This document shows, in pieces, positions 9,727-19,606 of a stretch of 64,000 nucleotides of DNA; positions within the stretch are counted from its first letter, which is position 1, and each line of letters starts with the position of its first letter. The stretch is taken from positions 1,116,001 through 1,180,000 of the forward strand of contig JADJJY010000001.1 of NCBI GenBank assembly GCA_016706275.1, written 5' to 3'. A program made the position numbers and the translations under genes. A model generated the notes under the pieces. The model was not told the origin of the DNA. It made no database searches and saw only the letters and a list, made by a program, of their open reading frames with translations. Origin of the DNA: Chloracidobacterium sp. (GTDB lineage: Bacteria > Acidobacteriota > Blastocatellia > Pyrinomonadales > Pyrinomonadaceae).

Positions 9727-11670
9727 TCATTTACTCAAAACTCGCAGCAACTCGGCGACACTCCAAGCCTGTGCCGGGCAACCGCGTGCTGTGTGTGGCG
9801 GGTCGCCGTCGAAGATCTCGCTAACCTGTCCGATGGCAGCGGCACTAAGGTGTGAGCCAAGCCCCGCGAGGATCTCGTCGATCCGTTTTTCAGCCCGAAC
9901 ATCCTTGGAATGCACCCTGCGGTAAGCGTCGACAAAATGTCCGATCAGCCAGCCCCAAACAGTACCCTGATGATAGGCGGCGTCGCGGTCGTGTGGTGAG
10001 CCGATATAGATGGGCACATAATGCGGGTCTTTTGGTGAAAGCGATCGCAGGCCGACGGGCGTGAGCAGCTCGCCCTCGACTTTTTTGACCACGGCACGGG
10101 GGCGTTTTGCGTCGAGCATCGAATGCGTCAGGCTGACGGCAAAGATCTGGTTTGGCCTGACCGAACCGTCTTTTTCATCGCCGTTTATCACATCGAAGAG
10201 GCAATTTTCAGTCGAGTTCCAAAACTGTCCGTTAAAACTATCGCTGCATATTGCCGCCATTTCCGAATATCGGGCTTGTCGTTCCGCGTCGCCAAACCGC
10301 TCCGCAAAAGACTCCATAATACAAAGAGCGTTGTGCCAAAGAGCCTGTATCTCGACAGGTTTGCCGATGCGAGGTGTGACGACCCAGTCACCGATCTTTG
10401 CATCCATCCATGTCAGTTGAGTGCCGGTTTCGCCCGCGTAGAGCAGGCCGTCGCTGTCGACGTGGATGTTGTATCGCGTGCCCGCGACGTGATGATCTAT
10501 GATGCCGACGAGCTTTTCGTAAAGCTCAATACGGATCATCTCGTAGTCACCAGTCGCGTCTCCGTAAGCCCCGATCGCTTCAAAAAACCACAGCGTCGCA
10601 TCGACGGTGTTGTAATCTGGCGTCTCGCCTTCGTCGGGGAAACGGTTGGGGATCATCCCTTTCGAGATGTGTTTTGCAAATTCGAGAATGATGCTGCGGG
10701 CGATCTCGGGCCGCTTTGTCGCAAGCGTCAGCCCCGGTAAAGCTATCATCGTATCGCGTCCCCAATCGGAGAACCAGGGGTATCCGGCAATGACAGTCTG
10801 GCCGTCGGCACGGTCAACAATAAATTGATCCGCCGCGAGTATCAGCGGCCACAGCGATTCGTCATCGGTCTCGGCCCGTATGATCAGGCCAGCACGTCGT
10901 TTGATTTCAGTTTGTTCGAGAACTGCAGCATCGGATGCATGGTGTTTATCAGTCGATGCTATTACGACCACACCGGACGCAAGGTCAAACGTCAGGCTAA
11001 ATGGCTGGAAAAGGTCCTCTTTAAAATCGAACCCGCGTTCCCGCTCGATGGCGTATTCGAGATGGCGGTACCAGTGCCCTTGATGTTCGATGCCGTTGGC
11101 GTTGTGTGCAAAATGGAGCAGCGGCATTTCAGCATGGGGCTGCACAGTAATGACACCGTCATTGACCGCGTAATCTTCGTTGAACCGTTCATTTACTTGA
11201 CGGAGGTGGTGATGGTCGCGAAAGGCGAGCAGGGGTTTTAGTTCGAGCGAGACATTAATTGGACTACCGTCTACTATTTTCCAACGACAAACGACCGAAT
11301 TTTCGCCGTGCGGCATAAATATAGACTTTTCCAATTCGACCCCATTTACCTCAAATGTCCATATCGGAAAGGGTTCGAGACGGAAAGCGGTCAGATATTT
11401 ATATCCCTCGGGATGGATCTCGCCGGGGTATTGATTGCTGGAGAGTTCGAATCGCTCGCCGTTAATTAAAAGCGTCTCTTCAAATTTTGAGAGCAGCAGC
11501 ATTCGCCCCAGCGGCGGATTTGTCGCGGCAACGAGCAGCCCGTGATAACGCCGCGTATGGGCTCCGGCAACGGTACCTGATGCGTAGCCGCCAATACCGT
11601 TAGTCTCAAGCCACTCTCGCGACCCTGACTGTTCCAGATCGCGGCATATATTTTTATCGATCTCAAGCAT
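9727..11670 (-). CDS. Glycogen debranching enzyme (amylo-alpha-1,6-glucosidase, archaeal/bacterial type)
   Basis: 647 residues from the ATG at 11670; an in-frame Met 12 bp upstream is also possible. The N-terminal domain begins EWLETNGIGGYASGTV and RRYHGLL, typical of the GDE_N domain. The C-terminal (alpha/alpha)6 barrel has the diagnostic YPWFSDWGRDTMIALPGL, then NTVDATLWFFEA and the closing HQGTVWGWLIGHFVDA. It removes alpha-1,6 branches during glycogen breakdown, in the cytoplasm. Neighbouring galE and a phosphohexomutase at 27-28 kb fit sugar metabolism but are not in one operon with it. Confidence 0.92.
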   Translation of the reverse strand: MLEIDKNICRDLEQSGSREWLETNGIGGYASGTVAGAHTRRYHGLLVAATNPPLGRMLLLSKFEETLLINGERFELSSNQYPGEIHPEGYKYLTAFRLEPFPIWTFEVNGVELEKSIFMPHGENSVVCRWKIVDGSPINVSLELKPLLAFRDHHHLRQVNERFNEDYAVNDGVITVQPHAEMPLLHFAHNANGIEHQGHWYRHLEYAIERERGFDFKEDLFQPFSLTFDLASGVVVIASTDKHHASDAAVLEQTEIKRRAGLIIRAETDDESLWPLILAADQFIVDRADGQTVIAGYPWFSDWGRDTMIALPGLTLATKRPEIARSIILEFAKHISKGMIPNRFPDEGETPDYNTVDATLWFFEAIGAYGDATGDYEMIRIELYEKLVGIIDHHVAGTRYNIHVDSDGLLYAGETGTQLTWMDAKIGDWVVTPRIGKPVEIQALWHNALCIMESFAERFGDAERQARYSEMAAICSDSFNGQFWNSTENCLFDVINGDEKDGSVRPNQIFAVSLTHSMLDAKRPRAVVKKVEGELLTPVGLRSLSPKDPHYVPIYIGSPHDRDAAYHQGTVWGWLIGHFVDAYRRVHSKDVRAEKRIDEILAGLGSHLSAAAIGQVSEIFDGDPPHTARGCPAQAWSVAELLRVLSK

Positions 11671-11764
11671 TAACAAACCCATTCCCCGTTAGTATTTGAA
11701 CATTTTAATATGTTTGGCCGATATTCGATGTGAACAAAAAACCTTTTCCTGATAAATTGCTAAT

Positions 11765-12748
11765 ATGGCGGTTTTAGTTACAGGCGGAGCGGGTTACATC
11801 GGCAGCGTGACGGTCGAGATGATGCACGGGCGAAATATCCCGGTCGTCGTGCTCGACAATCTGGTTTACGGCCACCGGCAAGCGGTCGATGCGGATATGC
11901 CGTTTTATCAAGGCAATGTTGGCGACAGGGAATTGGTCAAAAAGATCATTGCCGAACATGGCGTAACCGCTTGCATCCATTTTGCGGCGTATGCATACGT
12001 CGGCGAATCGGTCACCGATCCCGCGAAATACTTTGCGAATAACACCGTTCAGACCAATGAGCTGCTAAATACGCTGATCGCGGCCGATGTAAAAAACATC
12101 GTATTCTCGTCGACCTGTGCGACCTACGGCGATCCGCTCCAGATACCGATCAGCGAAACGCACCCGCAAAAGCCGGTAAACCCTTACGGCTGGTCAAAAT
12201 TTATGACCGAGCGGATACTTGAGACCTACGACACGGCATACGGTTTGAAATTCGTTGCTTTGCGATACTTTAACGCCGCCGGTGCGACTGAGAAATGCGG
12301 CGAGCATCACGAACCCGAGACGCATTTGATACCTATTATATTAAACACGGCTAACGACGAGCAGCCGTTCGTTCCGGTCTTTGGCGATGATTACGCGACG
12401 CCTGACGGCACGTGCATCCGCGATTATATCCACGTCGCCGATCTTGCCGACGCTCACATTCGGGCTCTTGACTATCTTGCTGATGGCGGGGGATCGACCC
12501 ACATCAATCTCGGCAACGGCCAAGGCTTTTCGGTCTTTGAGGTCATCGAAGCCGCACGAAAAGTTACCGGACGGTCGATAGACGTGCGTGTCGATGCTCG
12601 ACGAGCGGGCGATCCTGACCGTCTGATTGCCGATGCCACAAAGGCCGCCGAGGTGCTTGGCTGGACGCCGACAAATTCCGGCATCGAGATGATAATCCGT
12701 TCCGCCTGGGAATGGAAACAGATACATCTACACGGCTATTCTGAGTAA
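11765..12748 (+). CDS. galE: UDP-glucose 4-epimerase
   Basis: 327 residues of an extended SDR. The NAD-binding motif VTGGAGYIG is at the N-terminus, the catalytic Ser/Thr segment is FSSTCATYGDP, and the YGWSK motif supplies Tyr and Lys (YxxxK). RYFNAAGA and the substrate-binding DYIHVADLADAH are both GalE signatures. It interconverts UDP-glucose and UDP-galactose, supplying galactosyl donors for polysaccharide synthesis, which fits the glycosyltransferases at 17-22 kb. It is divergent from the debranching enzyme gene, with a 94-bp gap for promoters. Confidence 0.95.
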   Translation: MAVLVTGGAGYIGSVTVEMMHGRNIPVVVLDNLVYGHRQAVDADMPFYQGNVGDRELVKKIIAEHGVTACIHFAAYAYVGESVTDPAKYFANNTVQTNELLNTLIAADVKNIVFSSTCATYGDPLQIPISETHPQKPVNPYGWSKFMTERILETYDTAYGLKFVALRYFNAAGATEKCGEHHEPETHLIPIILNTANDEQPFVPVFGDDYATPDGTCIRDYIHVADLADAHIRALDYLADGGGSTHINLGNGQGFSVFEVIEAARKVTGRSIDVRVDARRAGDPDRLIADATKAAEVLGWTPTNSGIEMIIRSAWEWKQIHLHGYSE

Positions 12749-12835
12749 CCCGCACCTCTGCCAATTGGACTAAGTTATAGGCTTTTGCGAAAATGATTGA
12801 ACATTTTGCAGTTCAATAATTCGCATTGATTAATA

Positions 12836-14662
12836 ATGGCCAATAATCTCGCCGGCTTCGAAAACATACCCCAGACGATACCGCATTTTTGCTTCGAATC
12901 ATTTCGACGGCACAATAAATCGGACGCGCTTGCCTATAAGATCGAGAGCACGTGGAACTATATTAACGGCGAAGCGGTCATCGAACGTATAAAACGGATC
13001 GCGATGGGACTTGCGGCATTGGGCGTGAAGGAAGGCGATCGCGTCGCCATAATTTCCGAGAACCGTCCCGAATGGTCGTTTGTGGATCTTGCGATACTTT
13101 CACTGCGTGCCGTCAACGTTCCCATCTACACAACGCAAGCCGTCGAGCAGATTCGGTTCATCCTGGAAAATTCGGGTGCCAAGATGTTGTTCATATCCGG
13201 CAAGAAAATTTGGAAACACGCCGAAAATGCGATCCGCAGCGTCGAGCAGCTCGAAAAGGTTGTTTTCTTTGACGCCGACGGACGTCCCGACGACGACAGC
13301 CGTGCGGTCACTCTGGCCGATGTCGAAAAGGCCGGTGACGAACATCGCAAGATCGATGCCGACGTCGTTGAGCGGAGCCTCGCCGAGATCGAGACGACTG
13401 ACCTTGCGACTATAATATATACGTCCGGCACCACCGGCGAGCCAAAGGGCGTGATGCTGACGCACGAAAATTTTGTCTCCAACATCGTCGCGATATCAAA
13501 AGGTTTGCCGATACGCTCGACCGACCGCAGCCTGGCCGTGCTGCCGTTGTCGCATATTTTTGAGCGAACGGTGTTCTATGTTTTGTGTGCAAACGGCGTG
13601 TCGATACATTATTGTGCGGCGTTTGACCAGATCGCGTCGCACCTGCAAGAGGTCAAACCTACCATCATGACCGCGGTGCCGAGGCTCTTTGAGCAGGTCT
13701 ATCACAAGATAGTTAAGAAAGGTAAATCGGCGGGCGGATGGAAAACTAAGCTTTTCGATTGGGCTCTGATCGTTGGCCAGGAATATTGGGCCGTCAAGGA
13801 TAACCACGGCCGCGTATCGCCTTCGCTGGCGGCAAAGCACGCTCTGGCAAATCGTCTCGTTTTTTCAAAATGGCGTGACGGCGTTGGTGGACACTTGCGA
13901 TTTTTTGTCTCGGGCGGGGCACCGCTCTCTAAAAAGCTCTCGTATGCGTTTTGGGCCGCAGGCATTCCGATCCTGCAAGGCTACGGCATGACCGAGGCTT
14001 GCGTGACCTGTGCTAACCGGCCTGAGGATAGCAAGGTCGGCTCGATCGGGACGCCGTTTGAGGGCATCGAGATGAAGATCGCTGTAAAAGACAGCGAGGT
14101 GCTGATTCGCGGTAAAAACGTGATGCAAGGTTATTACAACAACCCCGAAGCGACCGCTCTCGCCATTGACGACGAAGGCTTTTACCACACCGGCGATGTC
14201 GGTTACGTGGACACCGACGGCCATTTCTTTATCACAGACCGCATCAAGGATCTATTCAAACTCTCAAACGGCAAATACGTCGCACCTCTCCAAGTCGAGA
14301 GTTTGCTCAAGCAAAGCCCGCTCGTCTCGCAACCGGTCGTTGTGGGCAGCGGACGCAAACAGGTCGGTGCTTTGATCGTGCCTGATTGGGATGCTTTGAA
14401 AGAAGCGATGAAAGACGACGGCGTTGACGTATCCGGCTCACGCGAAGAGCTTTGCGAAAACCCGCAATTCATCAAACGCGTCCAGCGAGACGCCGTCGAA
14501 CTCACCCGCGAACTCAGCGACTACGAACGCGTCAAACGCGTCTATCTACTCCCCCGCGAATTTTCCATCGACAAAGGAGAAATGACGCCCACTCTCAAGA
14601 TCAAGCGAAACGTCATCGACGAAAAATACGAAGAAGCAATAGATGAGATCTGCGGATCGTGA
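12836..14662 (+). CDS. fadD: Long-chain acyl-CoA synthetase (AMP-forming)
   Basis: 608 residues of the ANL superfamily. P-loop-like motif IIYTSGTTGEPKGVMLTH is at about 193-210. A5-type motif LQGYGMTEAC, YHTGDVGYVDTDGHFFITDR (A7/A8) and a C-terminal KLSNGKYVAP region follow; the catalytic Lys near KGEMTPTLKIKR is in place. Overall length and the LGVKEGDRVAIISENRPEW opening match the eukaryote-like FAA1/long-chain synthetases common in Acidobacteria and Bacteroidetes. It activates fatty acids to acyl-CoA for degradation or lipid synthesis. Symbol by function; exact chain-length preference cannot be seen. Confidence 0.9.
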   Translation: MANNLAGFENIPQTIPHFCFESFRRHNKSDALAYKIESTWNYINGEAVIERIKRIAMGLAALGVKEGDRVAIISENRPEWSFVDLAILSLRAVNVPIYTTQAVEQIRFILENSGAKMLFISGKKIWKHAENAIRSVEQLEKVVFFDADGRPDDDSRAVTLADVEKAGDEHRKIDADVVERSLAEIETTDLATIIYTSGTTGEPKGVMLTHENFVSNIVAISKGLPIRSTDRSLAVLPLSHIFERTVFYVLCANGVSIHYCAAFDQIASHLQEVKPTIMTAVPRLFEQVYHKIVKKGKSAGGWKTKLFDWALIVGQEYWAVKDNHGRVSPSLAAKHALANRLVFSKWRDGVGGHLRFFVSGGAPLSKKLSYAFWAAGIPILQGYGMTEACVTCANRPEDSKVGSIGTPFEGIEMKIAVKDSEVLIRGKNVMQGYYNNPEATALAIDDEGFYHTGDVGYVDTDGHFFITDRIKDLFKLSNGKYVAPLQVESLLKQSPLVSQPVVVGSGRKQVGALIVPDWDALKEAMKDDGVDVSGSREELCENPQFIKRVQRDAVELTRELSDYERVKRVYLLPREFSIDKGEMTPTLKIKRNVIDEKYEEAIDEICGS

Positions 14663-14781
14663 TCTGCGAAATATTTCGCGATCTGGCTCGTCTTCCATTT
14701 AACACACCTCAAGAACTTAACAAAATTTCGTTCCGCGTTGGCACGGATGTTGCACTGTCTTGATCGTAGGAGGATACAGAT

Positions 14782-15969
14782 ATGCGTCAACTAATTTTTG
14801 CGCTGATCTTAGCGAGCCTGTACGTCGGGACGGTCTCCGCACAGACGATACCGCCGTCGATCTTTGTTTATGAATCCAGTCAAGGAGGCACAAAAGCTGA
14901 TGCGGCCGCATCGAGTCTTGAAAGCCAACTCTTTGACGCTCTATTTCACAAGTATCCGTATATGGACATGTTGGACAAGCAGGGTGTCGAGGCGATGCTC
15001 AACTTCGAGCGGATGCGCGCTTTGCTCGGAGCTGAGCCTAATGATCAGCTGCTCACGCAATTAGGCGGAGCCATCGGGGCGAGATACGTGATAAATGTGA
15101 ACGCCACCCAAATGCCGAACGGCACGGTGTACATGCAGATCGTCGTAATGGATACGACCACGGGCAAGGCCGTTGCTCGGCGTGATGCTCCGCCGGCAAC
15201 CCAGGAGACTATCAACTCCGCGATCGAACAGCTCAAAGCTCAGGCGCTGGCGGATATGGCCAGCTTTCTCGCGGGGAAATGTGATGAGCACTGGTCGGGA
15301 TCGATCAGTTACATCTATAAATATGTGGACTCTAACTCGAAGTCAGGTCCCGGTATTTCAAGCACCGGCGATTACGCAAATGCTCAAACTAAGTTTGAGG
15401 ACAGCAAAACAGCCTCAGATGAGATCTATGTGACGCTCAAGCCTATGACGCTCGGATCGAACGGACCCACAAAGCCAAAGGCTCAGGTTACTAGAGAGTT
15501 TGAGTATCACCATACGTCGAGAATGGAAACCCGAATGCAGATCCGCTGCCGCCCACGCGGAGCCAACAGCTATTTGCGCCCAACGACTGAACGGCGGAAC
15601 GAGAAGATGGACGAGAGCGGCAAGGCCAAAGGAGTTCTCACCGCCTATATATATATTTATGAGAACGGTAAATACGACATTCGTCTCGAACACGAGTTAG
15701 AGGTCAATACCAAATGGACACTGGAAAACCTTGAACAACGTCCGGGCGGCTGCGAGGATCCATCTCCGACGACAGCGACAAGTACTGGAGAGAATAGCGT
15801 TTTCGCGAGCGGATATAAGCGTGCGGGAAATGACATTACCGGACAGGTCGATCCTAAGAACCCGGATGTTCTAACAGGTAAATTGGTTATAGGGAATGCG
15901 GATGTAGGTGTTCAGACGATCACATGGAACCTCCGGCGCGTTAGGCCCAAGGGGAGGAACGAGAAGTAA
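14782..15969 (+). CDS. Secreted hypothetical protein, possible CsgG/LpoB-like domain
   Basis: 395 residues with a strong Shine-Dalgarno (taggagga) and a signal peptide ending VSAQ. Residues about 20-180 resemble the alpha/beta fold of CsgG/LpoB-like periplasmic proteins: DALFHKYPYMDMLDKQGVEA, then GAIGARYVINVNATQ and a strand MQIVVMDTTTGKAVARR. This assignment is weak. The C-terminal half is polar, beta-rich and unknown. It stops 2 bp before the convergent anti-sigma-like gene. It may be an outer-membrane or periplasmic protein; no partner is evident. Confidence 0.6.
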   Translation: MRQLIFALILASLYVGTVSAQTIPPSIFVYESSQGGTKADAAASSLESQLFDALFHKYPYMDMLDKQGVEAMLNFERMRALLGAEPNDQLLTQLGGAIGARYVINVNATQMPNGTVYMQIVVMDTTTGKAVARRDAPPATQETINSAIEQLKAQALADMASFLAGKCDEHWSGSISYIYKYVDSNSKSGPGISSTGDYANAQTKFEDSKTASDEIYVTLKPMTLGSNGPTKPKAQVTREFEYHHTSRMETRMQIRCRPRGANSYLRPTTERRNEKMDESGKAKGVLTAYIYIYENGKYDIRLEHELEVNTKWTLENLEQRPGGCEDPSPTTATSTGENSVFASGYKRAGNDITGQVDPKNPDVLTGKLVIGNADVGVQTITWNLRRVRPKGRNEK

Positions 15970-15971
15970 GG

Positions 15972-16280
15972 CTAGATCTTATCGATAACCACGCCGGTTT
16001 TCTCTTTTAATAATGTGTTGAGGGATGACGGGTCGCCGTGGCGGTTTTTGAGCAATGCCTCGGCGAGTTCGTAGAGTGGTGCAGGGATCTCGGCTGTAAC
16101 CGCGACGTTATCGTCGCTCCCTTGAGGATAGCTGGAATAGAATTCGACCTCGGCTTCGCAAAAATCGCAGCTTCTTAGATGGCGGCCGATCTCGCTGCCG
16201 CGTGAGCGGGGCAGATCGCCGTTTTGATATTCGAGCAATTCGTTTGACGAGGGACAATCCTCGTTCTTAAAGAAACCTGT
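15972..16280 (-). CDS. Small zinc-finger (zf-HC2-like) anti-sigma-type protein
   Basis: About 102 residues from the Met at 16280; a start at 16307 would add nine. It holds an H-x3-C-x2-C motif (GRHLRSCDFCEAEVEFY), preceded by a Cys at residue 10 and a helix LLEYQNGDL. This is the zf-HC2 arrangement of anti-sigma factors. There is no transmembrane helix, so it would be cytosolic. It lies just upstream of, and divergent from, the sigma-like gene at 16805. That makes a regulatory pairing attractive, but this is inference only. Confidence 0.6.
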   Translation of the reverse strand, partial: TGFFKNEDCPSSNELLEYQNGDLPRSRGSEIGRHLRSCDFCEAEVEFYSSYPQGSDDNVAVTAEIPAPLYELAEALLKNRHGDPSSLNTLLKEKTGVVIDKI

Positions 16281-16519
16281 CATCTTTGATGAAACCATAG
16301 AGCACATTTCGACCTTGTACGCTGTATCGAGCGAGCGGACTTATTCTTTGTTACAAGAAAAGTAAATCTGTAATGGCCGATTCGTTCCAAAACTTCGCAA
16401 ACAAAATTTCAAAAAGGCAGTGAAATCCCGCTTTTTAACGGCAAAACAGTCCAATAAGGCGTTTATTACCAACTATTTAGAGCAAGTGTATAAAAAATAT
16501 ACAATATTGCAAAAACTTG

Positions 16520-16548
16520 TTGTTCAAACTGACAATATTTGCTACTAT
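16520..16548 (+). promoter_or_regulatory. Sigma70-like promoter for the polysaccharide operon
   Basis: TTGTTC at 16520-16525 and TACTAT at 16543-16548 are separated by exactly 17 bp, in an AT-rich stretch. Transcription would start near 16555 and leave a leader of about 250 nt before the sigma-like gene. Confidence 0.45.
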
Positions 16549-16804
16549 CTTAAATGTAGGTGGTGAGCAGAAGTTACCTCACTCCTCAAGATGATCAGAT
16601 CGACCGCCATTAACCGCTGTTGGTCACGCCAAAATCTCTAATACCCCAAAAATTAGCTCAGGCCTTGAATTGTGTTCGCAACTCGTATGTTACCCGTGTG
16701 CATCGAAGGTCGGCTTGTCTGCAACGCTCGCGGACAATGGACACAGCTTCAAACAACGATCTGAGCCGCTTGGAAAAGGACATTTCAATCGGAAAGGCTG
16801 AATT
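16549..16804 (+). other. Long untranslated leader before the sigma-like gene
   Basis: About 250 bp without a credible gene. A partly self-complementary segment (ggtggtgag ... ttacctcact) lies near 16560-16585. It could be a regulatory leader, but I recognise no riboswitch class. Upstream, 16308-16519 is AT-rich and shows nothing else. Confidence 0.35.
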
Positions 16805-17956
16805 ATGAGTGAAGTAAAAACAAAGGATCGATTGCCCCGATCGGCCTCACATAAACAGATCAAAGTCGGCAAGTGGAACGAAAGTCTCAAAACATCTGAT
16901 GTAAACCAGATATGGATCGAGCTGCACCGCATAGTGTCGTCGCACCCACTGGTCAGGGCCTCAAAGCGTGCCGGCTTTTTGGTCGAAGAGGGAAAGCACA
17001 ACGCTTACACAGACCTCACCCAAGAGCTATTCGTCGCTCTCCTGTCTAAGGACCGATTTCAGCATTACATCGATACCGAGATGTCCGATCCTGAGATCGA
17101 GGCCGAGATCAGCCAGATCGAGCTGACCAATATGCTAACGGCGGAGCTCAGAAAACGCTACCCTGAATCATATCGTCTCGCCCGCCGCATCTCGACGCTC
17201 ATACAGACAAGCGACATTTTCAAACGCTTTGACAACGTCGATAACCCCGAGGCTCACCGCCGCTTGGCCGACCGTCTATACGGCCTGTCGGACTGGAAGC
17301 TGCAAAAATCACGCCGTGACGTGCAGGAAATGGATGTTCGCGTCAAAGCCGTCTCATTCCAAAGCCGCGACACACGCATGGTCGGCTGCACCGGCGACGC
17401 CCAGATTGTCATCAGCAACCCGGAGCTCGAAAAACTGATCGTTCGTGTGCTCAAAGCCATCGATTCGCCCGTCGATGTCCGCTCGCTTCGCTCTTTTGTA
17501 ATGTCGCGTCTTCCGATCATGGACATCCATCTTGTGCCCGTCGGCAGCGGCGGCAACGAGGATGACGACGACCGTATGCCGTTCGAATTTACCGACACCC
17601 GCGAGACGCCTGAAGAAGACCTGCTTCGCAACGAAGCCGAGACTGCGGCAGCCGGCTTTGTCGATAATTTTCTCGTCACGCTTAACAAATCCGTCCGCGG
17701 CAAGGCCAAACAGTACGACCGCATGATCAACGTCCTTTGGCACTGCTATTTGATCTCTGACAGCGGCACTCAGCTTGAGGTTGCCGAGATGTTCGGCGTG
17801 TCCGATTCGCTTGTGTCGGATTACCGCAAACGCATCGAAGCCAACCTGCAGCAGCTTTCGTTCAACGGCGTCAACGAGGCCCGTCAGTTCGAAAAAGCAC
17901 TCAAACACAAGGTCCGCGACCTGATAACGATGGAAAAAGAAGAAGTTGCGGCCTAA
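16805..17956 (+). CDS. Divergent sigma-70-like / HTH regulator of unusual architecture
   Basis: 383 residues. The N-terminal part contains EELF-like helices (TDLTQELFVALLS) reminiscent of sigma region 2. The middle has a long acidic segment GGNEDDDDRMPFEFTD with ETPEEDLLRNEAE. The C-terminal part has a clear region-4-like HTH, TQLEVAEMFGVSDSLVSDYR (about 335-354). The order sigma2-like, acidic, HTH resembles large sigma factors, but the spacing is too long for an ordinary ECF sigma (about 180-200 aa). It directly precedes an O-antigen ligase and two glycosyltransferases on the same strand, so it probably regulates surface polysaccharide production. The divergent zf-HC2 protein is a candidate partner. 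Confidence 0.6.
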   Translation: MSEVKTKDRLPRSASHKQIKVGKWNESLKTSDVNQIWIELHRIVSSHPLVRASKRAGFLVEEGKHNAYTDLTQELFVALLSKDRFQHYIDTEMSDPEIEAEISQIELTNMLTAELRKRYPESYRLARRISTLIQTSDIFKRFDNVDNPEAHRRLADRLYGLSDWKLQKSRRDVQEMDVRVKAVSFQSRDTRMVGCTGDAQIVISNPELEKLIVRVLKAIDSPVDVRSLRSFVMSRLPIMDIHLVPVGSGGNEDDDDRMPFEFTDTRETPEEDLLRNEAETAAAGFVDNFLVTLNKSVRGKAKQYDRMINVLWHCYLISDSGTQLEVAEMFGVSDSLVSDYRKRIEANLQQLSFNGVNEARQFEKALKHKVRDLITMEKEEVAA

Positions 17957-17998
17957 TAGCACTTTGCTCTCAACAGATATGTTTTCTAGTCGCAGCAG

Positions 17999-19606
17999 AT
18001 GTCCATCGAAAGATCAAAAAGTAAGGATCACAGCTCTTTGTCCCCGCTATCCAAAGCCGGCGGCACGGTCTCTAACGACCTGCCGCCGCTTCGGTCGTTT
18101 GGACAGTCAGAAGATATGGGGCCTGAGCCGTCCGGCTTGCGCAATCTGCATCGTCGAAACGACGCAGATACCATTCCAGTAAATGAGCCAACGCAGACAA
18201 GATCAGAGGCGAATGTAATTGTTAACACCACGACCATTCCAGTCGAACCTGAACCGGCGAACAACCAAGGCCCTAACAACAAGGCCGAACGGAAAGCGAA
18301 ACAGACCAAAAACGATCAGGCTCTGCTGACTTCGGACAGATGGCTTGCACGCAACGGCCATACCTTTACATACGTCGGCCTGTTCCTGTTCTCGATCATG
18401 GTGCTCTTTAGGCCGTACGAGATCGTGCCGGGGCTCGGGTTCCTAGCTTCGACGGCATTCTATTTTGCACTCGCGACGCTCGCGATATATTTCCCAAGCC
18501 AGATCGCGACCGAGGGCACGCTGACAACAATGTCCACCGAGGTCAAAGCCTTACTCGCATTGACCGCCCTCTCGCTCCTGACGATGCCGATCGCCCGCAG
18601 TCCGGGCATGGCTTGGGATACGTTTAACGATTCGTTCAGCAAATCTGTCATTATATTCATCGTGCTGGTCAACGTCGTCCGCACGCGAAAGCGTCTGATG
18701 GGTATGATGTGGCTGTCATTTGGCATCGGTATTTATCTGAGCATCTCGGCGTTGCAGCTCTATATGAGCGGCAAATTTACGGTCGAAGAATATCGCGTCG
18801 GCGTCGAGATCGGCGGTATGTTTGGCAACCCTAACGAGATGGCGATGCATTTTGTAATGATGACGCCGCTCGCTTTCGCAATGGGTCTCGCTGTGAAGGG
18901 CAAGATCAAACGGCTCGTCTATTTCGGCATGGGCGGTCTCCTCATCGCGGCTAACATGGTCACGTTTTCACGCGGCGGCTTTCTCGGCCTCGTCGCCTGT
19001 ATGGTCTTTTTTGCCTTTAAGGTTGGCCGCAAATACCGGCTCAACGTGGCGATCGCGTCGATCCTGATCAGCGGTATCGCCATGGTTGCCGCACCGGGTA
19101 ACTACGGCTTGCGAATGCTCTCGATCTTTATCCCCGGGCTCGACAGCGTCGGTTCGAGCAACCAGCGCCAAGAGCTTTTATGGCGTTCGCTGCTGGTATC
19201 GGCACGCAATCCCTGGGGCATCGGCATCGGTAATTTTCCGATCGTCGGCATCCGCGACCTGCAATCGCACAACGCGTTTACACAGGTCTCAGCTGAGCTA
19301 GGCATCCTCGGGCTTGTCGCCTACATGATCTTTATGATCAGCCCGTTTCGCAAACTCAGTGCGATCGAGCGTAAACATTTTGACCGCGACGAGTTTGACT
19401 GGTTCTATTACGTCTCGATCGGCCTACAGGCGAGCATCGTCGGCTATTGGGTATCGAGTTTCTTTGCATCCGTGGCGTACAATTGGTTCATCTACTATTT
19501 GATCGCCTACGCGGTGGCATTTCGTCGAATTTACAACATCGAGCGTCCGGCTGACGAAGCCGAGACCGCTCCCGTGACCGGACAGCAGCCCATATTGGCA
19601 ACATGA
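17999..19606 (+). CDS. O-antigen ligase / Wzy-like polysaccharide polymerase
   Basis: 535 residues. About 115 residues of polar, probably cytoplasmic N-terminus precede ten or so hydrophobic helices. A large loop carries the Wzy_C/WaaL pattern (GSSNQRQELLWRSLL, NPWGIGIGNFP, then SHNAFTQVSAELGILGLVAY with the conserved H-N and E). Such proteins polymerise or ligate lipid-linked glycans on the periplasmic side of the inner membrane. The stop overlaps the start of the next glycosyltransferase by 4 bp (ATGA), so the two are translationally coupled. Confidence 0.85.
   Translation: MSIERSKSKDHSSLSPLSKAGGTVSNDLPPLRSFGQSEDMGPEPSGLRNLHRRNDADTIPVNEPTQTRSEANVIVNTTTIPVEPEPANNQGPNNKAERKAKQTKNDQALLTSDRWLARNGHTFTYVGLFLFSIMVLFRPYEIVPGLGFLASTAFYFALATLAIYFPSQIATEGTLTTMSTEVKALLALTALSLLTMPIARSPGMAWDTFNDSFSKSVIIFIVLVNVVRTRKRLMGMMWLSFGIGIYLSISALQLYMSGKFTVEEYRVGVEIGGMFGNPNEMAMHFVMMTPLAFAMGLAVKGKIKRLVYFGMGGLLIAANMVTFSRGGFLGLVACMVFFAFKVGRKYRLNVAIASILISGIAMVAAPGNYGLRMLSIFIPGLDSVGSSNQRQELLWRSLLVSARNPWGIGIGNFPIVGIRDLQSHNAFTQVSAELGILGLVAYMIFMISPFRKLSAIERKHFDRDEFDWFYYVSIGLQASIVGYWVSSFFASVAYNWFIYYLIAYAVAFRRIYNIERPADEAETAPVTGQQPILAT

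Noticed and set aside
16549..16804. Known riboswitch in the leader of the sigma-like gene
   Set aside because: No conserved box of any class I know could be found; kept only as an unexplained leader.
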